In this document: in pieces, positions 8,543 through 17,391 of the stretch
Position numbering within the stretch: the stretch's first letter is position 1
Layout of the letters: each line of letters begins with the position of its first letter
Notes under the pieces: generated by a model
The model's input: the letters and a program-made list of their open reading frames with translations, nothing else
The model's database searches: none
Told to the model about the DNA's origin: nothing
Source of the DNA: Halapricum hydrolyticum
GTDB taxonomy: Archaea > Halobacteriota > Halobacteria > Halobacteriales > Haloarculaceae
Assembly: GCA_025517565.1 (NCBI GenBank)
Contig: JAOPKD010000011.1
Coordinates: forward strand, 23,838-87,837
Length of the DNA: 64,000 nt
Direction: 5' to 3'
Made by a program: the position numbers and the translations under genes

Positions 8543-10900
8543 TCAGATCGTCGAGACGTCGACCTGTTCGCCGTCGACGAAGACGTCGGCTTCGCCTTGC
8601 AGGAACTCGACGCTCGTCAGTTCGCCGGTAAAGGTGAACTTGTCGACGTGCGAGGAGTTGGTGACCCAGCCGTTCGCGGTGTCACTGGAGACGTCGTCCC
8701 AGCCTTCGATAGTGTCCGAGACGCCCTCGATCTCGCCGCCGACCTCGACGGCGTACTCCGTGGGCGTGCCGGTTCCCTGAATCGTCAGTGTGCTCTCCGT
8801 CGGGTAGATCCGGTCGCCGTTCCGATAGACCTCTGCGTGGCCCTCGAGGAACTCGAAGGACGTGATCTCGCCCTCGAGCCAGAACTCGTCGCTGTGACTG
8901 GTTTCAGTGACGTAGCCCGTGGCGCTCGTGCCCGAGACATCGTCCCACTTCTCGATGGTCCCGGAGACGGGTTGCAGCTGTTCGCTCACCTCGAAGGCGT
9001 ACTCGGTGGTGGTGCCGGTCCCCCGGATCTCGAGTCGATCCATGGTCGGGTCGATCTGCGCGCCGTCGAGGAAGACGTCGGCCTCGCCCTCGAGGAACTC
9101 GAAGGACGTGATCTCGCCGTCGAAGGTGAACTCGTCGCTGTGGCTGGTTTCAGTGACGTAGCCCGTGGCGCTCGTGCCCGAGACATCGTCCCACTTCTCG
9201 ATGGTCCCGGAGACGGGTTGCAGCTGTTCGCTCACCTCGAAGGCGTACTCGGTGGTGATACCGGTTCCGCGGATCTCCAGGTGCTTCTCCAGAGCGGTCT
9301 CGCTGACAGACACCTCCGTCGTCGTCGAATCGGTCGCACCGTCGTCGTCCTCGACGACCAGCGTGACGCTGTAGGTCCCCCCGGAGTCGAAGGTATGTGA
9401 AACTGACTCACCCTGGGCGGAACTGCCGTTGACCTCCCAGTCGTAGGCGACGATAGCGCCGTCACTGTCCGTGGAGTCCGAACCCGAGAGCTCGACCGTG
9501 AGGTCGGTCTTGTCCGTCACCGTGATCGACGCCGACGGTCCTCCGTTGGTGTCTTCGCCGCACCCGCCGTTCGAGACGTTCTCCGTGTCGAAGGTTTCGA
9601 TCGACGCGTTCGGCATGTCGATACAGGAGTCGCGGATGACGCTCCCGTCGCGGTCCGCCGCGTCGAAGCCACGCCCGGAACCGGTAAACGAACAGTTCTC
9701 GAATACGACCGCGTCGTCGTCGGGCGACACCGAATCCGCGTTGACAGTCAGCGTCTTCCCGCCGTCGTTGTGGACGGTGCAGCCGTAGAACTCCGCGCTC
9801 CCGTGACCGCCCCACCCGGGCAGGGCGATGACACCACGGCCCGCTTCTTTGGTCCACTCGATCTCGATGTCACGAAAGACCGCCCCGGTGTATCCGTTGT
9901 CACTCGCGTCGACGCGGATGGCGTCGGCGGAGTGGCGGGACCCGTCGACCTTGACGTAACAGCCGGTCGCGCTGGAGACCTTCGAGGGGTGATCGCCGGC
10001 ACCGAAGCGGATGTTCGCGTTCTGGTTGTTGACGAACTCCACGTTCTCGAGGGTCGTCACGCCGGGCCCAGCCGTCAGCCGAGTCGCAGCGGAGTTGCGC
10101 TCGTGGATCACGGAGTCCCGGAGGATAACCTCGCCCTTGTGGCCCACACCGGCGCGGAAGAAGGCCACACCGTCAGGGTAATCGGCCTCTACTGCCGGCT
10201 TGTCGAGGCCAGCGTAGACGTTCTCCCAGATCCCGACGGCGTCCTGATCCCAGACGTCGACCGCGAGCGAGTGGCCGTTTTTGTCGTCCAGCGGAGTCAC
10301 TCCGAGGAATTCGATGTTGTTGACGTACACGCCTTTGTTCGATCGGATGTCGAGAAACATCATCGATACCTCGTCGTCCCGATCGTGGAACGAGACGTTC
10401 TCGACCGTGTACGGGCCCGGTCCGCCCCCCTCGAAGAACCCGATCGCCGATCCTTTCTCCGGAAGGAACTGTACGTCCCGACGATGATTGCCGAGTCCGC
10501 GGACGCCGAACCGTGAGACGTCCGAGATGTAGTGGTCGTCTTCGAGCAGATACTTGCCAGGCGGGAACTCGATGAGTGTTCCCGTTTCGAGCGCACTCTC
10601 GTAGGCAGAATCGATCGGTTCGCTCCCCGTGGGGTCCATGCCCAGATCGTCGACCGCGTCGACCACTCGATCGAAAGTGATCCCGTTGTACGTCGTCTCC
10701 GCAGACGCGACACTGGACAGTCCCGGAACTGCTGCCGCAACTGAGGCCGAACCGATCAGCTTCAGAAGCGAGCGGCGCTGTAGGTCACTGTTACTGCCGG
10801 TAGGGTCTTCATTCCCCCTCGCGTTGAAGCGGGTAGTATTATCTTTCGTGTCACTCTCTGTCTCGTCGTATGGCGTATGATTACCGTACCTGTCTGCCAT
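8543..10900 (-). CDS. Tat-secreted beta-helix protein with PKD domain and three C-terminal repeats
   Basis: 785 residues. A twin-arginine signal (QRRSLLKLIG, residues 41-50) follows an unusually long polar N-region and ends near SSVASA (about 67). Residues about 75-440 contain many short beta-strand turns (VENVSFHDRDDEVSM, VFRDIEIEW, VFENCSFTGSG), typical of a right-handed parallel beta-helix as in pectate-lyase-like enzymes. A PKD domain follows (GAIVAYDWEVNG, HTFDSGGTYSVTLVVEDDDG; about 455-535). Residues about 538-785 are three copies of an 82-residue repeat built around TEYAFEVSEQLQPVSG, IEKWDDVSG and EITSFEFLEGEADVF. It is probably a surface or secreted polysaccharide-binding or -degrading protein. 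No polysaccharide-lyase catalytic residues are assigned. Confidence 0.85.
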   Translation of the reverse strand: MADRYGNHTPYDETESDTKDNTTRFNARGNEDPTGSNSDLQRRSLLKLIGSASVAAAVPGLSSVASAETTYNGITFDRVVDAVDDLGMDPTGSEPIDSAYESALETGTLIEFPPGKYLLEDDHYISDVSRFGVRGLGNHRRDVQFLPEKGSAIGFFEGGGPGPYTVENVSFHDRDDEVSMMFLDIRSNKGVYVNNIEFLGVTPLDDKNGHSLAVDVWDQDAVGIWENVYAGLDKPAVEADYPDGVAFFRAGVGHKGEVILRDSVIHERNSAATRLTAGPGVTTLENVEFVNNQNANIRFGAGDHPSKVSSATGCYVKVDGSRHSADAIRVDASDNGYTGAVFRDIEIEWTKEAGRGVIALPGWGGHGSAEFYGCTVHNDGGKTLTVNADSVSPDDDAVVFENCSFTGSGRGFDAADRDGSVIRDSCIDMPNASIETFDTENVSNGGCGEDTNGGPSASITVTDKTDLTVELSGSDSTDSDGAIVAYDWEVNGSSAQGESVSHTFDSGGTYSVTLVVEDDDGATDSTTTEVSVSETALEKHLEIRGTGITTEYAFEVSEQLQPVSGTIEKWDDVSGTSATGYVTETSHSDEFTFDGEITSFEFLEGEADVFLDGAQIDPTMDRLEIRGTGTTTEYAFEVSEQLQPVSGTIEKWDDVSGTSATGYVTETSHSDEFWLEGEITSFEFLEGHAEVYRNGDRIYPTESTLTIQGTGTPTEYAVEVGGEIEGVSDTIEGWDDVSSDTANGWVTNSSHVDKFTFTGELTSVEFLQGEADVFVDGEQVDVSTI
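8898..9256. repeat. tandem 246-bp repeat units inside the beta-helix gene
   Basis: The 113-bp stretches 8898-9010 and 9144-9256 appear identical base for base and lie exactly 246 bp (82 codons) apart. They belong to the first and second C-terminal protein repeats. The third repeat (about 8546-8790) is clearly diverged at both DNA and protein level. This points to a recent duplication or gene conversion between two units. Confidence 0.9.
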
Positions 10901-11300
10901 GGATTGGTAGGAGAACCATTCTCGTAAAACTCTTCTCGCCCGTTCAGTAGTGGTATGGTCAATTTCCGTTCCAGATAGATACCAGATACATATTATATAT
11001 TCCCGGATAGCGATATTTGATGATCTCCGTCACTTGATCGATCTGCGATCGGGTATGATACTCTTACTGCGCGCCGGCCCAGGTAAGAACTACATACGAT
11101 AGGTAGAACTGTCGAAATCGGCCGGTAATATCATCCTACTGGCGATTACACGAGTTCTGCATCGACATGCTGCTTGATCACTGGTCGAAGCGGTGGCCGT
11201 TCGGCAGCTGGCGTAGACCACAGTGGACAGCACCAGCAACGAGAGGGCTTACTGCGTGTATCGAAGTAATAACTACCCGTCCAGCGTGACAGGACTGTAC
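10901..11300. other. 400-bp AT-richer intergenic region
   Basis: This gap separates the divergent beta-helix gene and small membrane-protein gene. It contains a TATA-rich stretch near 10985-11005 and a weak resemblance to the right end of the 80-bp palindrome family at about 11115-11135 (GTCGAAATCGGCCGG, then TAATAT). No credible gene is visible. It probably holds the promoter of the beta-helix gene and repeat debris. Confidence 0.4.
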
Positions 11301-11513
11301 ATGGCCGAACAGACACACCGAGAGCGCGCCCGGGATACGAGCAAGCAGGTCTATACGATGGCCTTGCAGGCCACGGCCGCACTCGTCGTCCTTCTCGTCT
11401 TCGCGGGCCTCGCCTACCTCGTCAGTATCGATCGGATCGACGGGAGCGCGCTCCTGCTGTATGCTGGCGTCCTCCTCGGGTATATTCTCAACGCCACGTG
11501 GCGCCGACGATGA
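11301..11513 (+). CDS. small membrane protein
   Basis: 70 residues from ATG 11301; the frame extends upstream to 11223, but the composition before 11301 is not protein-like. The N-terminus is charged (MAEQTHRERARDTSKQ). Two hydrophobic helices follow: ATAALVVLLVFAGLAYLVS and ALLLYAGVLLGYIL, separated by a short polar loop, with a basic WRRR tail. It is a two-pass membrane protein of unknown function. It stands alone, with palindromic repeats directly downstream. Confidence 0.6.
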   Translation: MAEQTHRERARDTSKQVYTMALQATAALVVLLVFAGLAYLVSIDRIDGSALLLYAGVLLGYILNATWRRR

Positions 11514-11528
11514 GACGGGCGGGAACCC

Positions 11529-11610
11529 ATACGAATTGTTGTACGTCTGTTCCCCATCGACCGCCCGACACCGGGCGGTCAGAGCGGTAAATCGGTACAA
11601 TAATCCGTAT
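11529..11610 (+). repeat. type-1 dispersed palindromic element, copy A (82 bp)
   Basis: It runs from ATACGAATTGTTGTAC to GTACAATAATCCGTAT, which are nearly perfect inverted repeats. Inside are the conserved words GTCTGTTCC and GAGCGGTAAATCG and a strong central hairpin (CGCCCG/CGGGCG). Copies with the same layout lie at 29421, 42057 and 59954, and a half copy at 49872. Confidence 0.85.
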
Positions 11611-11620
11611 CACTCGTGGG

Positions 11621-11700
11621 TGTACCTAAGCCGTGAGTTCGTCGAGATATTGACCACACTGGGATGGTGGATTCCCTCGAAATGTCACAGCCGGCAGTCT
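11621..11700 (+). repeat. type-2 dispersed palindromic element, diverged copy
   Basis: The right end (CTCGAAATGTCACAGCCGGC, then AGTCT) matches the right end of the 80-bp family at 30035, 34364 and 40017. The left end is only loosely similar. It abuts the stop codon of the convergent TFB gene, so it may act in 3'-end formation. Confidence 0.6.
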
Positions 11701-12662
11701 CAGCTGTGAATCCCCATCGCTTCGATCTGTTCCTGGTAGCGATTGCGGATCGTGACTTCGGTGACCTGTGCGACGTCGGCGACTTCTCGCTGGGTCTTCT
11801 TCTCGTTGCAGAGCAGGGAGGCGGCGTAGATCGCGGCGGCGGCGTAGCCGGTCGGCGATTTACCCGAGAGCAGGCCCTGTTCGGCGGTCTCTTCGATTAT
11901 TTCGTTGGCTTTCGTCTGGACTTCTTCGGAGAGGTCGAGTTCAGAACAGAACCGGGGGACGTACTTCTTGGGATCGACGGGCTCCATCTCCAGGCCGAGT
12001 TCCTGGGAGATATAGCGATACGTGCGCCCGATCTCCTTGCGTTCGACCCGAGAGACGTCCGAGATTTCCTCGAGGCTCCGCGGGATCCCCTCTTTCCGAC
12101 AGGCGGCATACAGCGCCGAAGTAGCGACGCCCTCGATCGAGCGACCCCGGATGAGGTCGTCGTCGAGCGCGCGCCGGTAGATCACCGAGGCGACCTCCCG
12201 TACCGAGCGCGGGACGCCCAGCGCCGAGGCCATGCGGTCGATCTCCGAAAGCGCGAACTGAAGGTTGCGCTCGCCGGCGTCTTTCGTCCGGATCCGTTCC
12301 TGCCACTTGCGAAGGCGGTGCATCTGGCTGCGCTTTTTCGAAGAGATCGAGCGGCCGTAGGCGTCCTTGTCCTTCCAGTCGATCGTCGTCGTCAGCCCCT
12401 TGTCGTGCATCGTCTTCGTGGTCGGCGCACCGACCCTGGATTTCTCCTGGCGCTCCTGGTGGTTGAAGGCGCGCCACTCCGGGCCAGGGTCGATGTTCCC
12501 CTCCTCGACGACGAGCCCGCAGTCGTCACACACCAGTTCACCTCGATCCGCGTCCGTGACGAGTTCCTCCGACCCACACTCCGGACACTGCTGTACGGCT
12601 TCCTCCTCGGCATCTGTCTCCGTCTCGGACTCGCGCTCCCGCTGGCGGGTGGACCGTGTCAT
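11700..12662 (-). CDS. tfb: transcription initiation factor IIB (TFB)
   Basis: 320 residues. The N-terminal zinc ribbon has Cys26, Cys29, Cys45 and Cys48 (CPECG and CDDCG). The B-finger/linker follows ([36 protein letters not shown]). Two cyclin folds occupy the rest ([20 protein letters not shown] and [19 protein letters not shown], ending in [20 protein letters not shown]). It recruits RNA polymerase to TBP-bound promoters and contacts the BRE. Haloarchaea carry several TFBs; which paralogue this is cannot be told. A likely TATA element (ATTTAAGTT) lies about 30 bp upstream of the start near 12695. It is transcribed toward the small membrane-protein gene. Confidence 0.97.
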   Translation of the reverse strand: MTRSTRQRERESETETDAEEEAVQQCPECGSEELVTDADRGELVCDDCGLVVEEGNIDPGPEWRAFNHQERQEKSRVGAPTTKTMHDKGLTTTIDWKDKDAYGRSISSKKRSQMHRLRKWQERIRTKDAGERNLQFALSEIDRMASALGVPRSVREVASVIYRRALDDDLIRGRSIEGVATSALYAACRKEGIPRSLEEISDVSRVERKEIGRTYRYISQELGLEMEPVDPKKYVPRFCSELDLSEEVQTKANEIIEETAEQGLLSGKSPTGYAAAAIYAASLLCNEKKTQREVADVAQVTEVTIRNRYQEQIEAMGIHS

Positions 12663-12796
12663 CGCACTTTTATAGTAGCATTTTCCCTTAACTTAAATCC
12701 TTGGGATGGTTGCCATTCTGACCACTAAAGAAGGTCAGAGGCTGATTTCCGGTCAATCACAAGGTGTAAGCCCGTAGCCCCGTGATTTCGGTGTGA

Positions 12797-13390
12797 ATGC
12801 CAGTCATCGAGTGTGACGAATCCAGCGCGCGAGAGCGGCTGGAAGCGGCCGGGATCGGGATCGAACCCGGAAATACGGACCACGAGCGCTGGCGCGCGCA
12901 CCACGGTGGCGCGAGCGCGGTCGCCTACGAGGGCAAGGTGGTCGTCCAGGGAGAGGACCCGGAGCGACTCGCAGGGTTGCTCCGAGAGGACGGCGGCCGG
13001 GCACACATCTACTTCGACGGGGCCTCGCGGGGCAATCCCGGGCCTGCGGCGGTCGGGTGGGTGATCCTGACCGGCGACGGGATCGTCAGCGAAGGCGGCG
13101 AGCGGATCGGGACGGCGACCAACAACCGCGCCGAGTACGAGGGACTGATCAAGGCGCTGGAGGTCGCCGCCGACTACGGGTTCGAGGAGGTCCGGATCCG
13201 TAGCGACTCCGAACTGCTGGTCAAACAGATCCGGGGGGAATGGAACACGAACGATCCGGACCTGCGCGAGCGGCGAGTTCGCGCCCGGGAGCTGCTCACT
13301 GGATTCGGCTCGTGGTCGATCGAGCACGTCCCGCGGGAGCTGAACGAGCGCGCCGACGAGCTGGCCAACGATGCACTCGACAATGACTGA
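12797..13390 (+). CDS. rnhA: ribonuclease HI, archaeal type
   Basis: 197 residues. An N-terminal extension of about 65 residues precedes the RNase H fold, which begins AHIYFDGASRGNPGPAA. The acidic catalytic set is visible: Asp74 (YFDG), Glu113 (NNRAEYEGL), Asp137 (RSDSELLV) and Asp187 (RADELAND). The basic protrusion is missing, as in halobacterial RNase HI. It hydrolyses RNA in RNA-DNA hybrids for primer and R-loop removal. The next gene starts inside its last codons, so the two form an operon. Confidence 0.95.
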   Translation: MPVIECDESSARERLEAAGIGIEPGNTDHERWRAHHGGASAVAYEGKVVVQGEDPERLAGLLREDGGRAHIYFDGASRGNPGPAAVGWVILTGDGIVSEGGERIGTATNNRAEYEGLIKALEVAADYGFEEVRIRSDSELLVKQIRGEWNTNDPDLRERRVRARELLTGFGSWSIEHVPRELNERADELANDALDND

Positions 13391-13943
13391 TCTGCCCGAC
13401 AACGTCGTCGAGGAGGCCGAGCGGTTGACGCGACTGGCCCGCCGGGCCAGCGGCGAGGAGGCACAGGCCTACCGGCGCGACCGCGAGGAGATCCTCGCCG
13501 AGTATGGCTACACGGCCCGGATCCGCGAGGAGGACGACACGCTCGTCTGCCATCCCGAAGAGTGGATCGACGAGGAGGGGCTAGTCCGTACCGAGCGGAT
13601 TGAGGACCTATCGCGCGGCGTCGAACGGCCGCTGTCCGGACCGGGCGAGCCGGAGGAATGGGAGGCGGTCGCGTCGCACAACTTCGAGGTCGCCGACCGA
13701 GTCGCCGACGAACACGGCGAGCCACACGGGGAGACGGCCCGTGCGCTGGCCGAGTTTGCGAACAACCACTACGCCAAGCCGATCGAGTCGCTGACCGAGG
13801 CCGAACTGACGGAGTTCCGCGAGGAGTACTTCCCCCGCAACGCCTGGCCCAGCGACGACCAGCGCGAGCAGCTTTCACTGTCTATCGAGTACACGGTTGG
13901 GGAGGCACGACAGAAGGAAGTGCCGAGAGAAGGGAACGACTAG
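13383..13943 (+). CDS. rnhA operon partner, conserved haloarchaeal protein (DUF7108-like)
   Basis: 186 residues from ATG 13383; an ATG at 13371 is an alternative. It overlaps the end of rnhA by eight bases, so translation is coupled. It is all-helical and acidic: LPDNVVEEAERLTRLARRAS, EEWEAVASHNFEVADRVADE, TARALAEFANNHYAKPIESL, EFREEYFPRNAWPSDDQRE. This pairing with rnhA recurs in haloarchaea, where it is called an RnhA operon protein; activity is unknown. Its TAG stop shares bases with the TAG of the convergent PadR gene in a CTAG palindrome at 13940-13943. Confidence 0.85.
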   Translation: MTDLPDNVVEEAERLTRLARRASGEEAQAYRRDREEILAEYGYTARIREEDDTLVCHPEEWIDEEGLVRTERIEDLSRGVERPLSGPGEPEEWEAVASHNFEVADRVADEHGEPHGETARALAEFANNHYAKPIESLTEAELTEFREEYFPRNAWPSDDQREQLSLSIEYTVGEARQKEVPREGND

Positions 13944-14299
13944 TTGGCCCGCTCGATCAGTTCGCGCAGGTCCGCCGCGCGAGCGTCGTCGGTGACGATC
14001 TTCGAGAACTCCCAGCCGAGCTGGTCGAGCAGCGCCTCGTAGCCGTCGTCGGTCAGCTCGTACTGGTTGGTTCGCTTGTCCAGTTCGCTTTTCTCGACGA
14101 GATCCATCTCGACGAGGTCGTCGAGGTTCGGGTAGAGCCGGCCGTGGTTGACTTCCGACCCGTAGTACGCTTCGAGTTCGCGCTTGATCGCGAGTCCGTA
14201 TCTCGGCTCTTCGGCCAGAATGACCAGAATGTTCCGCTGAAACGCCGTTAGTTCTTTCGTGATTCCGGGATCGTTCGTAACCGCTTGTGCTTCTGACAT
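13940..14299 (-). CDS. PadR-family transcriptional regulator
   Basis: 119 residues with the PadR winged helix: LTAFQRNILVILAEEPRYGL, AIKRELEAYYGSEVNHGRLY and PNLDDLVEMDLVEKSELDKR, then a wing and a C-terminal helix. The GRLYPNLDDL segment is the family's recognition-helix and wing region. Single-domain PadR proteins of this size are common in haloarchaea; the ligand and targets are unknown. The promoter region at 14300-14335 is AT-rich and shared with the divergent ppa side, with short inverted words (GTTATC, GTTAAC) that could be an autoregulatory site. Confidence 0.92.
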   Translation of the reverse strand: MSEAQAVTNDPGITKELTAFQRNILVILAEEPRYGLAIKRELEAYYGSEVNHGRLYPNLDDLVEMDLVEKSELDKRTNQYELTDDGYEALLDQLGWEFSKIVTDDARAADLRELIERAN

Positions 14300-14520
14300 A
14301 GTTATCTGAAGGTCATCAGGACATTTAACCCTTGTTAACTCTATTCAGCAGCGCTGTCGTTTTCGTAACCGTTCGGCGGAGTAACCGTATATTAGTCGTA
14401 TCGGGGGTGTGTGGTATAGCCGCTGTAGTGGTTGCGATTCCTGCGCCTCGTCGTGGCGTCCACCCGATCTTGGGGCTGCTGTCGAAAGGACTTTTTGGCC
14501 GCTGCTCGGAAGGAAGGGTG

Positions 14521-15054
14521 ATGACGAACCTCTGGGAAGACCTCGAAACCGGACCGAACCCGCCCGAAGAGATCTACGCGGTCGTCGAGTGTCTCAAAGG
14601 CGAGCGCAACAAGTACGAGTACGACAAGTCGGTCCCCGGCGTCGTGCTGGACCGGGTGTTGCACAGCAACGTCCACTATCCCTCCGATTACGGGTTCATC
14701 CCCCAGTCCTATTACGACGACGGGGATCCCTTCGACGTCCTCGTTCTCGTCGAAGACCAGACGTTCCCCGGCTGTGTCATCGAGGCGCGCCCGGTCGCGC
14801 TGATGAAGATGGACGACGACGGCGAACAGGACGACAAGGTCATCGCCGTCCCGAGTGAGGACCCTCGCTACGATCACATCCAGGACCTCGAGGACATCCC
14901 CCAGCAGACGCTGGACGAGATCGACGAGTTCTTCGCGACCTACAAGAACCTCGAAGAGGGCAAGGAAGTCGAAACGCTTGGCTGGGAGGACAAGCAGGCC
15001 GCCTTCGACGCGATCGAACACGCACAGGACCTCTACGACGAGAACTTCGCGTAG
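14521..15054 (+). CDS. ppa: inorganic pyrophosphatase
   Basis: 177 residues, the normal size for the family I hexameric soluble enzyme. Family features are visible: ERNKYEYDKSVPGVVLDRVL, HYPSDYGFIPQSYYDDGDPF with the metal-binding D-x-D-P-x-D signature (DGDPFDVLVL), and KVIAVPSEDPRYDHI. It hydrolyses PPi to phosphate and pulls biosynthetic reactions forward. The start at 14521 is supported by a TATA-like CTTTTTGGC at 14491-14499, about 27 bp upstream, which would give a leaderless or nearly leaderless mRNA. Longer in-frame starts lack such support. Confidence 0.97.
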   Translation: MTNLWEDLETGPNPPEEIYAVVECLKGERNKYEYDKSVPGVVLDRVLHSNVHYPSDYGFIPQSYYDDGDPFDVLVLVEDQTFPGCVIEARPVALMKMDDDGEQDDKVIAVPSEDPRYDHIQDLEDIPQQTLDEIDEFFATYKNLEEGKEVETLGWEDKQAAFDAIEHAQDLYDENFA

Positions 15055-15125
15055 CGACAACCCCTTTTCGTCGTGATATGCACCGCAGGCATGCCCGCCT
15101 GTCTGCCGATAAATTATGAGCATGG

Positions 15126-15137
15126 GTAATTATATGT
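15126..15137 (+). promoter_or_regulatory. TATA box of the 44-residue gene
   Basis: TAATTATATGTG lies about 30 bp upstream of ATG 15164 and stands out in GC-rich DNA. The spacing gives a leader of only a few bases and supports the choice of 15164 as start. Confidence 0.5.
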
Positions 15138-15163
15138 GTCTGTGGACCGTTCTTTCGATTGCA

Positions 15164-15298
15164 ATGTCATCGACCCGTCCGCCAGCCGGCATGGATCACC
15201 CCACGGTCGTTCCCGAGCGCCGTCCGGAGTCGGGGCTCGACCACGTGACAGTCGTGCCGGAGAACTACGACCCGTCGGCGGACGAGAGCGAGCGATAG
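15164..15298 (+). CDS. 44-residue protein with a twice-repeated DHxTVVPE motif
   Basis: A very small reading frame starting MSSTRPPAG. The body is two copies of one short unit: MDHPTVVPERRPESG followed by LDHVTVVPENYDPSAD, ending SER. The repeat, acidic tail and well-placed TATA box suggest that it is a real gene rather than noise. I do not recognise the family. It lies 65 bp upstream of the AlkP-fold gene on the same strand and might share its transcript. Confidence 0.45.
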   Translation: MSSTRPPAGMDHPTVVPERRPESGLDHVTVVPENYDPSADESER

Positions 15299-15363
15299 TC
15301 GCCGCTTTCTGGAACGAACTCGCGAGAAGAAGCTTCTTGTGCCCGTCCCTGGTAGCGGGGGGT

Positions 15364-16707
15364 ATGGGACTGTTCGACCGGCTTCGAGGCGACGGCGGAC
15401 CCCGCGTCGCGTTCTTCGGGATTGACGGGGTGCCCTACAGCCTGCTCGCCGACCACGAGGACGAGTTCGAGAACCTCGCCGCGATCGCATCGGAGGGTAG
15501 CGCCGGCGCGATCGACAGCATCGTACCGCCCGAATCCAGCGCCTGCTGGCCGTCGCTGACCACCGGCGTCAATCCTGGCCAGACCGGCGTCTACGGCTTC
15601 CAGGACCGGGAAGTCGGCTCCTACGATACTTACGTTCCGATGGGCCGTGACGTGCAGGCGACCCGCGTGTGGGACCGCATCGAAGACGCCGACCGGAACG
15701 CGACGGTGATGAACGTCCCCGTGACGTTCCCGCCCCAGCGCGATGTCCAGCGGATGGTCTCGGGCTTTCTCTCCCCGGGCGTCGAGAAGGCGGCCTATCC
15801 AGACGAGCTACGGGACTACCTCGACGGGATCGACTACCGGATCGACGTCAACGCCAAACTCGGCCACGACGAGGACAAGAGCGACTTCATCGAAGACGCC
15901 TACGAGACCCTCGAGAAGCGCTTCGAGGCGTTCAAACACTACGTGCAGGAAGACGACTGGGACCTGTTTTTCGGCGTCTTCATGACGACCGATCGGGTCA
16001 ACCACTTCCTGTTCAAGCACTACGAGCAGGACGGCGAGTACAAAGAGGAGTTCATCGAGTTCTACCGCACGGTCGACGACTATCTCGGCCAGTTACGAGA
16101 GATGCTCGCCGACGACGTGACGATGATGGTCGCCTCCGACCACGGGTTCACGAGCCTCGAATACGAGGTCCACTGCAACGAGTGGCTCGAACGGGAGGGG
16201 TGGCTCTCCTATGCGGAGGACGATCACGAAGAGCTGGGCGACATCGCCGAGGAGACGACGGCGTACTCGCTGATTCCCGGCCGGTTCTACATCAACCTCG
16301 AGGGGCGCGAACCCCGCGGGAGCGTGCCCGAATCCGAATACGAGGAGGTGCGCGCCGAACTCAAAGCCGAACTCGAACGGCTCGAAGGGCCGGACGGTAA
16401 CCCGGTCGCGGATCGGGTCGTCACTGGAGAGGACGCCTTCCGGGGCGACCACGACGACATCGCACCGGACCTCGTCGTGATCCCCAACCACGGCTTCGAC
16501 CTGAAGGCGGGGTTCAAAGGCGACAGCGAGGTATTCGACGTGGGGCCGCGAAACGGGATGCACAGCTTCGACAACGCGACGCTGTACGTCGACGATCCCG
16601 ACGTCCGAATCGAGGACGCCGACCTGTTCGACATCGCACCGACGATTCTCTCGCTGATGGACATCGAACACGAGCGAACGGAGTTCGACGGCCGCAGCCT
16701 CATCTAG
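15364..16707 (+). CDS. AlkP-superfamily phosphodiesterase/nucleotide pyrophosphatase
   Basis: 447 residues from ATG 15364. Type I phosphodiesterase features: VAFFGIDGVPYSLL (first metal Asp), a nucleophile-region PPESSACWPSLTTGVNPG, FFGVFMTTDRVNHFLFKHYE, MMVASDHGFTSLEYEVH, and near the end VGPRNGMHSFDNATLYV followed by DLFDIAPTILSLMDIE. It probably splits phosphodiester or pyrophosphate bonds of nucleotides or nucleotide sugars. No signal peptide is present, so it is cytoplasmic. A weak TATA-like element lies about 27 bp upstream near 15335. Confidence 0.88.
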   Translation: MGLFDRLRGDGGPRVAFFGIDGVPYSLLADHEDEFENLAAIASEGSAGAIDSIVPPESSACWPSLTTGVNPGQTGVYGFQDREVGSYDTYVPMGRDVQATRVWDRIEDADRNATVMNVPVTFPPQRDVQRMVSGFLSPGVEKAAYPDELRDYLDGIDYRIDVNAKLGHDEDKSDFIEDAYETLEKRFEAFKHYVQEDDWDLFFGVFMTTDRVNHFLFKHYEQDGEYKEEFIEFYRTVDDYLGQLREMLADDVTMMVASDHGFTSLEYEVHCNEWLEREGWLSYAEDDHEELGDIAEETTAYSLIPGRFYINLEGREPRGSVPESEYEEVRAELKAELERLEGPDGNPVADRVVTGEDAFRGDHDDIAPDLVVIPNHGFDLKAGFKGDSEVFDVGPRNGMHSFDNATLYVDDPDVRIEDADLFDIAPTILSLMDIEHERTEFDGRSLI

Positions 16708-16875
16708 GCGAAACCAGTACCTTCGCGTACTTTTTTGCCGCCGCCAGTCGGGCCTCGCGGCCAGTGGAGGTCCGATGGAACTGGACGAAGCGCTCGCGAC
16801 AGTGACGTCGCGTCGGCGACCATCGATGTCGAGGCCGGGTGATATCGAAGACGGAGTCCGGTTGGGACACAGGTG

Positions 16876-16883
16876 TATTTATA
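16876..16883 (+). promoter_or_regulatory. TATA box, leaderless promoter
   Basis: TATTTATA is centred 27 bp before ATG 16907, which places the transcription start at the start codon itself. It decides the start of the following gene against longer in-frame alternatives. Confidence 0.7.
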
Positions 16884-16906
16884 CTTCGACCGACGTATTG
16901 GAAACG

Positions 16907-17308
16907 ATGGCGGACGTTTCCCTGGACCTCGATCCGGCGATGATCGACAACCTGCGCCGCGAGGCAGACGAGCACGGGTTCGAGGACGTCGACGGCTACG
17001 TCGAGTGGCTGCTCGGCCATCGCGACACGGTGCTCAACGAACACGACGTCTGGAACGCACCCCCGGGTGGCGACCTCGACGCCGACCTGGGACAGTCTTC
17101 CGGCCCGTCTCTCGACCCCGGTCGTTCCGACGTGGGATCTGACACCGCCGACGGGCCGTCACTGGAGCCCGACAGTGCCGAGCCGTCACAGGATCCCGAC
17201 GGCGAGCCGGCCGAGTCCGGAGCGGACATCGACCTGCCCGACGAAGACGGCGCCGACGACGACGACGTCGCCGCGGCACTGGAAGAACTCGAACTCGACG
17301 ACGAATAG
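16907..17308 (+). CDS. small acidic haloarchaeal protein with N-terminal ribbon-helix-like segment
   Basis: 133 residues. The first 45 (MADVSLDLDPAMIDNLRREA, then a helix ending EWLLGHRDTV) look like a short helical or ribbon-helix-type domain. The rest is a low-complexity acidic tail of Asp, Pro, Ser and Glu (SDVGSDTADGPS, DEDGADDDDVAAALEE), presumably disordered. No function is assigned. It sits alone between the AlkP-fold gene and the convergent cetZ, with its own leaderless promoter. Confidence 0.7.
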   Translation: MADVSLDLDPAMIDNLRREADEHGFEDVDGYVEWLLGHRDTVLNEHDVWNAPPGGDLDADLGQSSGPSLDPGRSDVGSDTADGPSLEPDSAEPSQDPDGEPAESGADIDLPDEDGADDDDVAAALEELELDDE

Positions 17309-17391
17309 CGGCCTGTACGGCCCGTCGAGGCCGGCAGAGAACTCCCAGACAGGTCGAACCATCCCGTCGAGGCCGGTACGCGAGGGCAGTA

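Noticed and set aside
8898..9256. CRISPR-like or intergenic tandem repeat
   Set aside because: The repeats are long, coding, contiguous and in frame; they are protein-domain duplications. No CRISPR array is present in the window.
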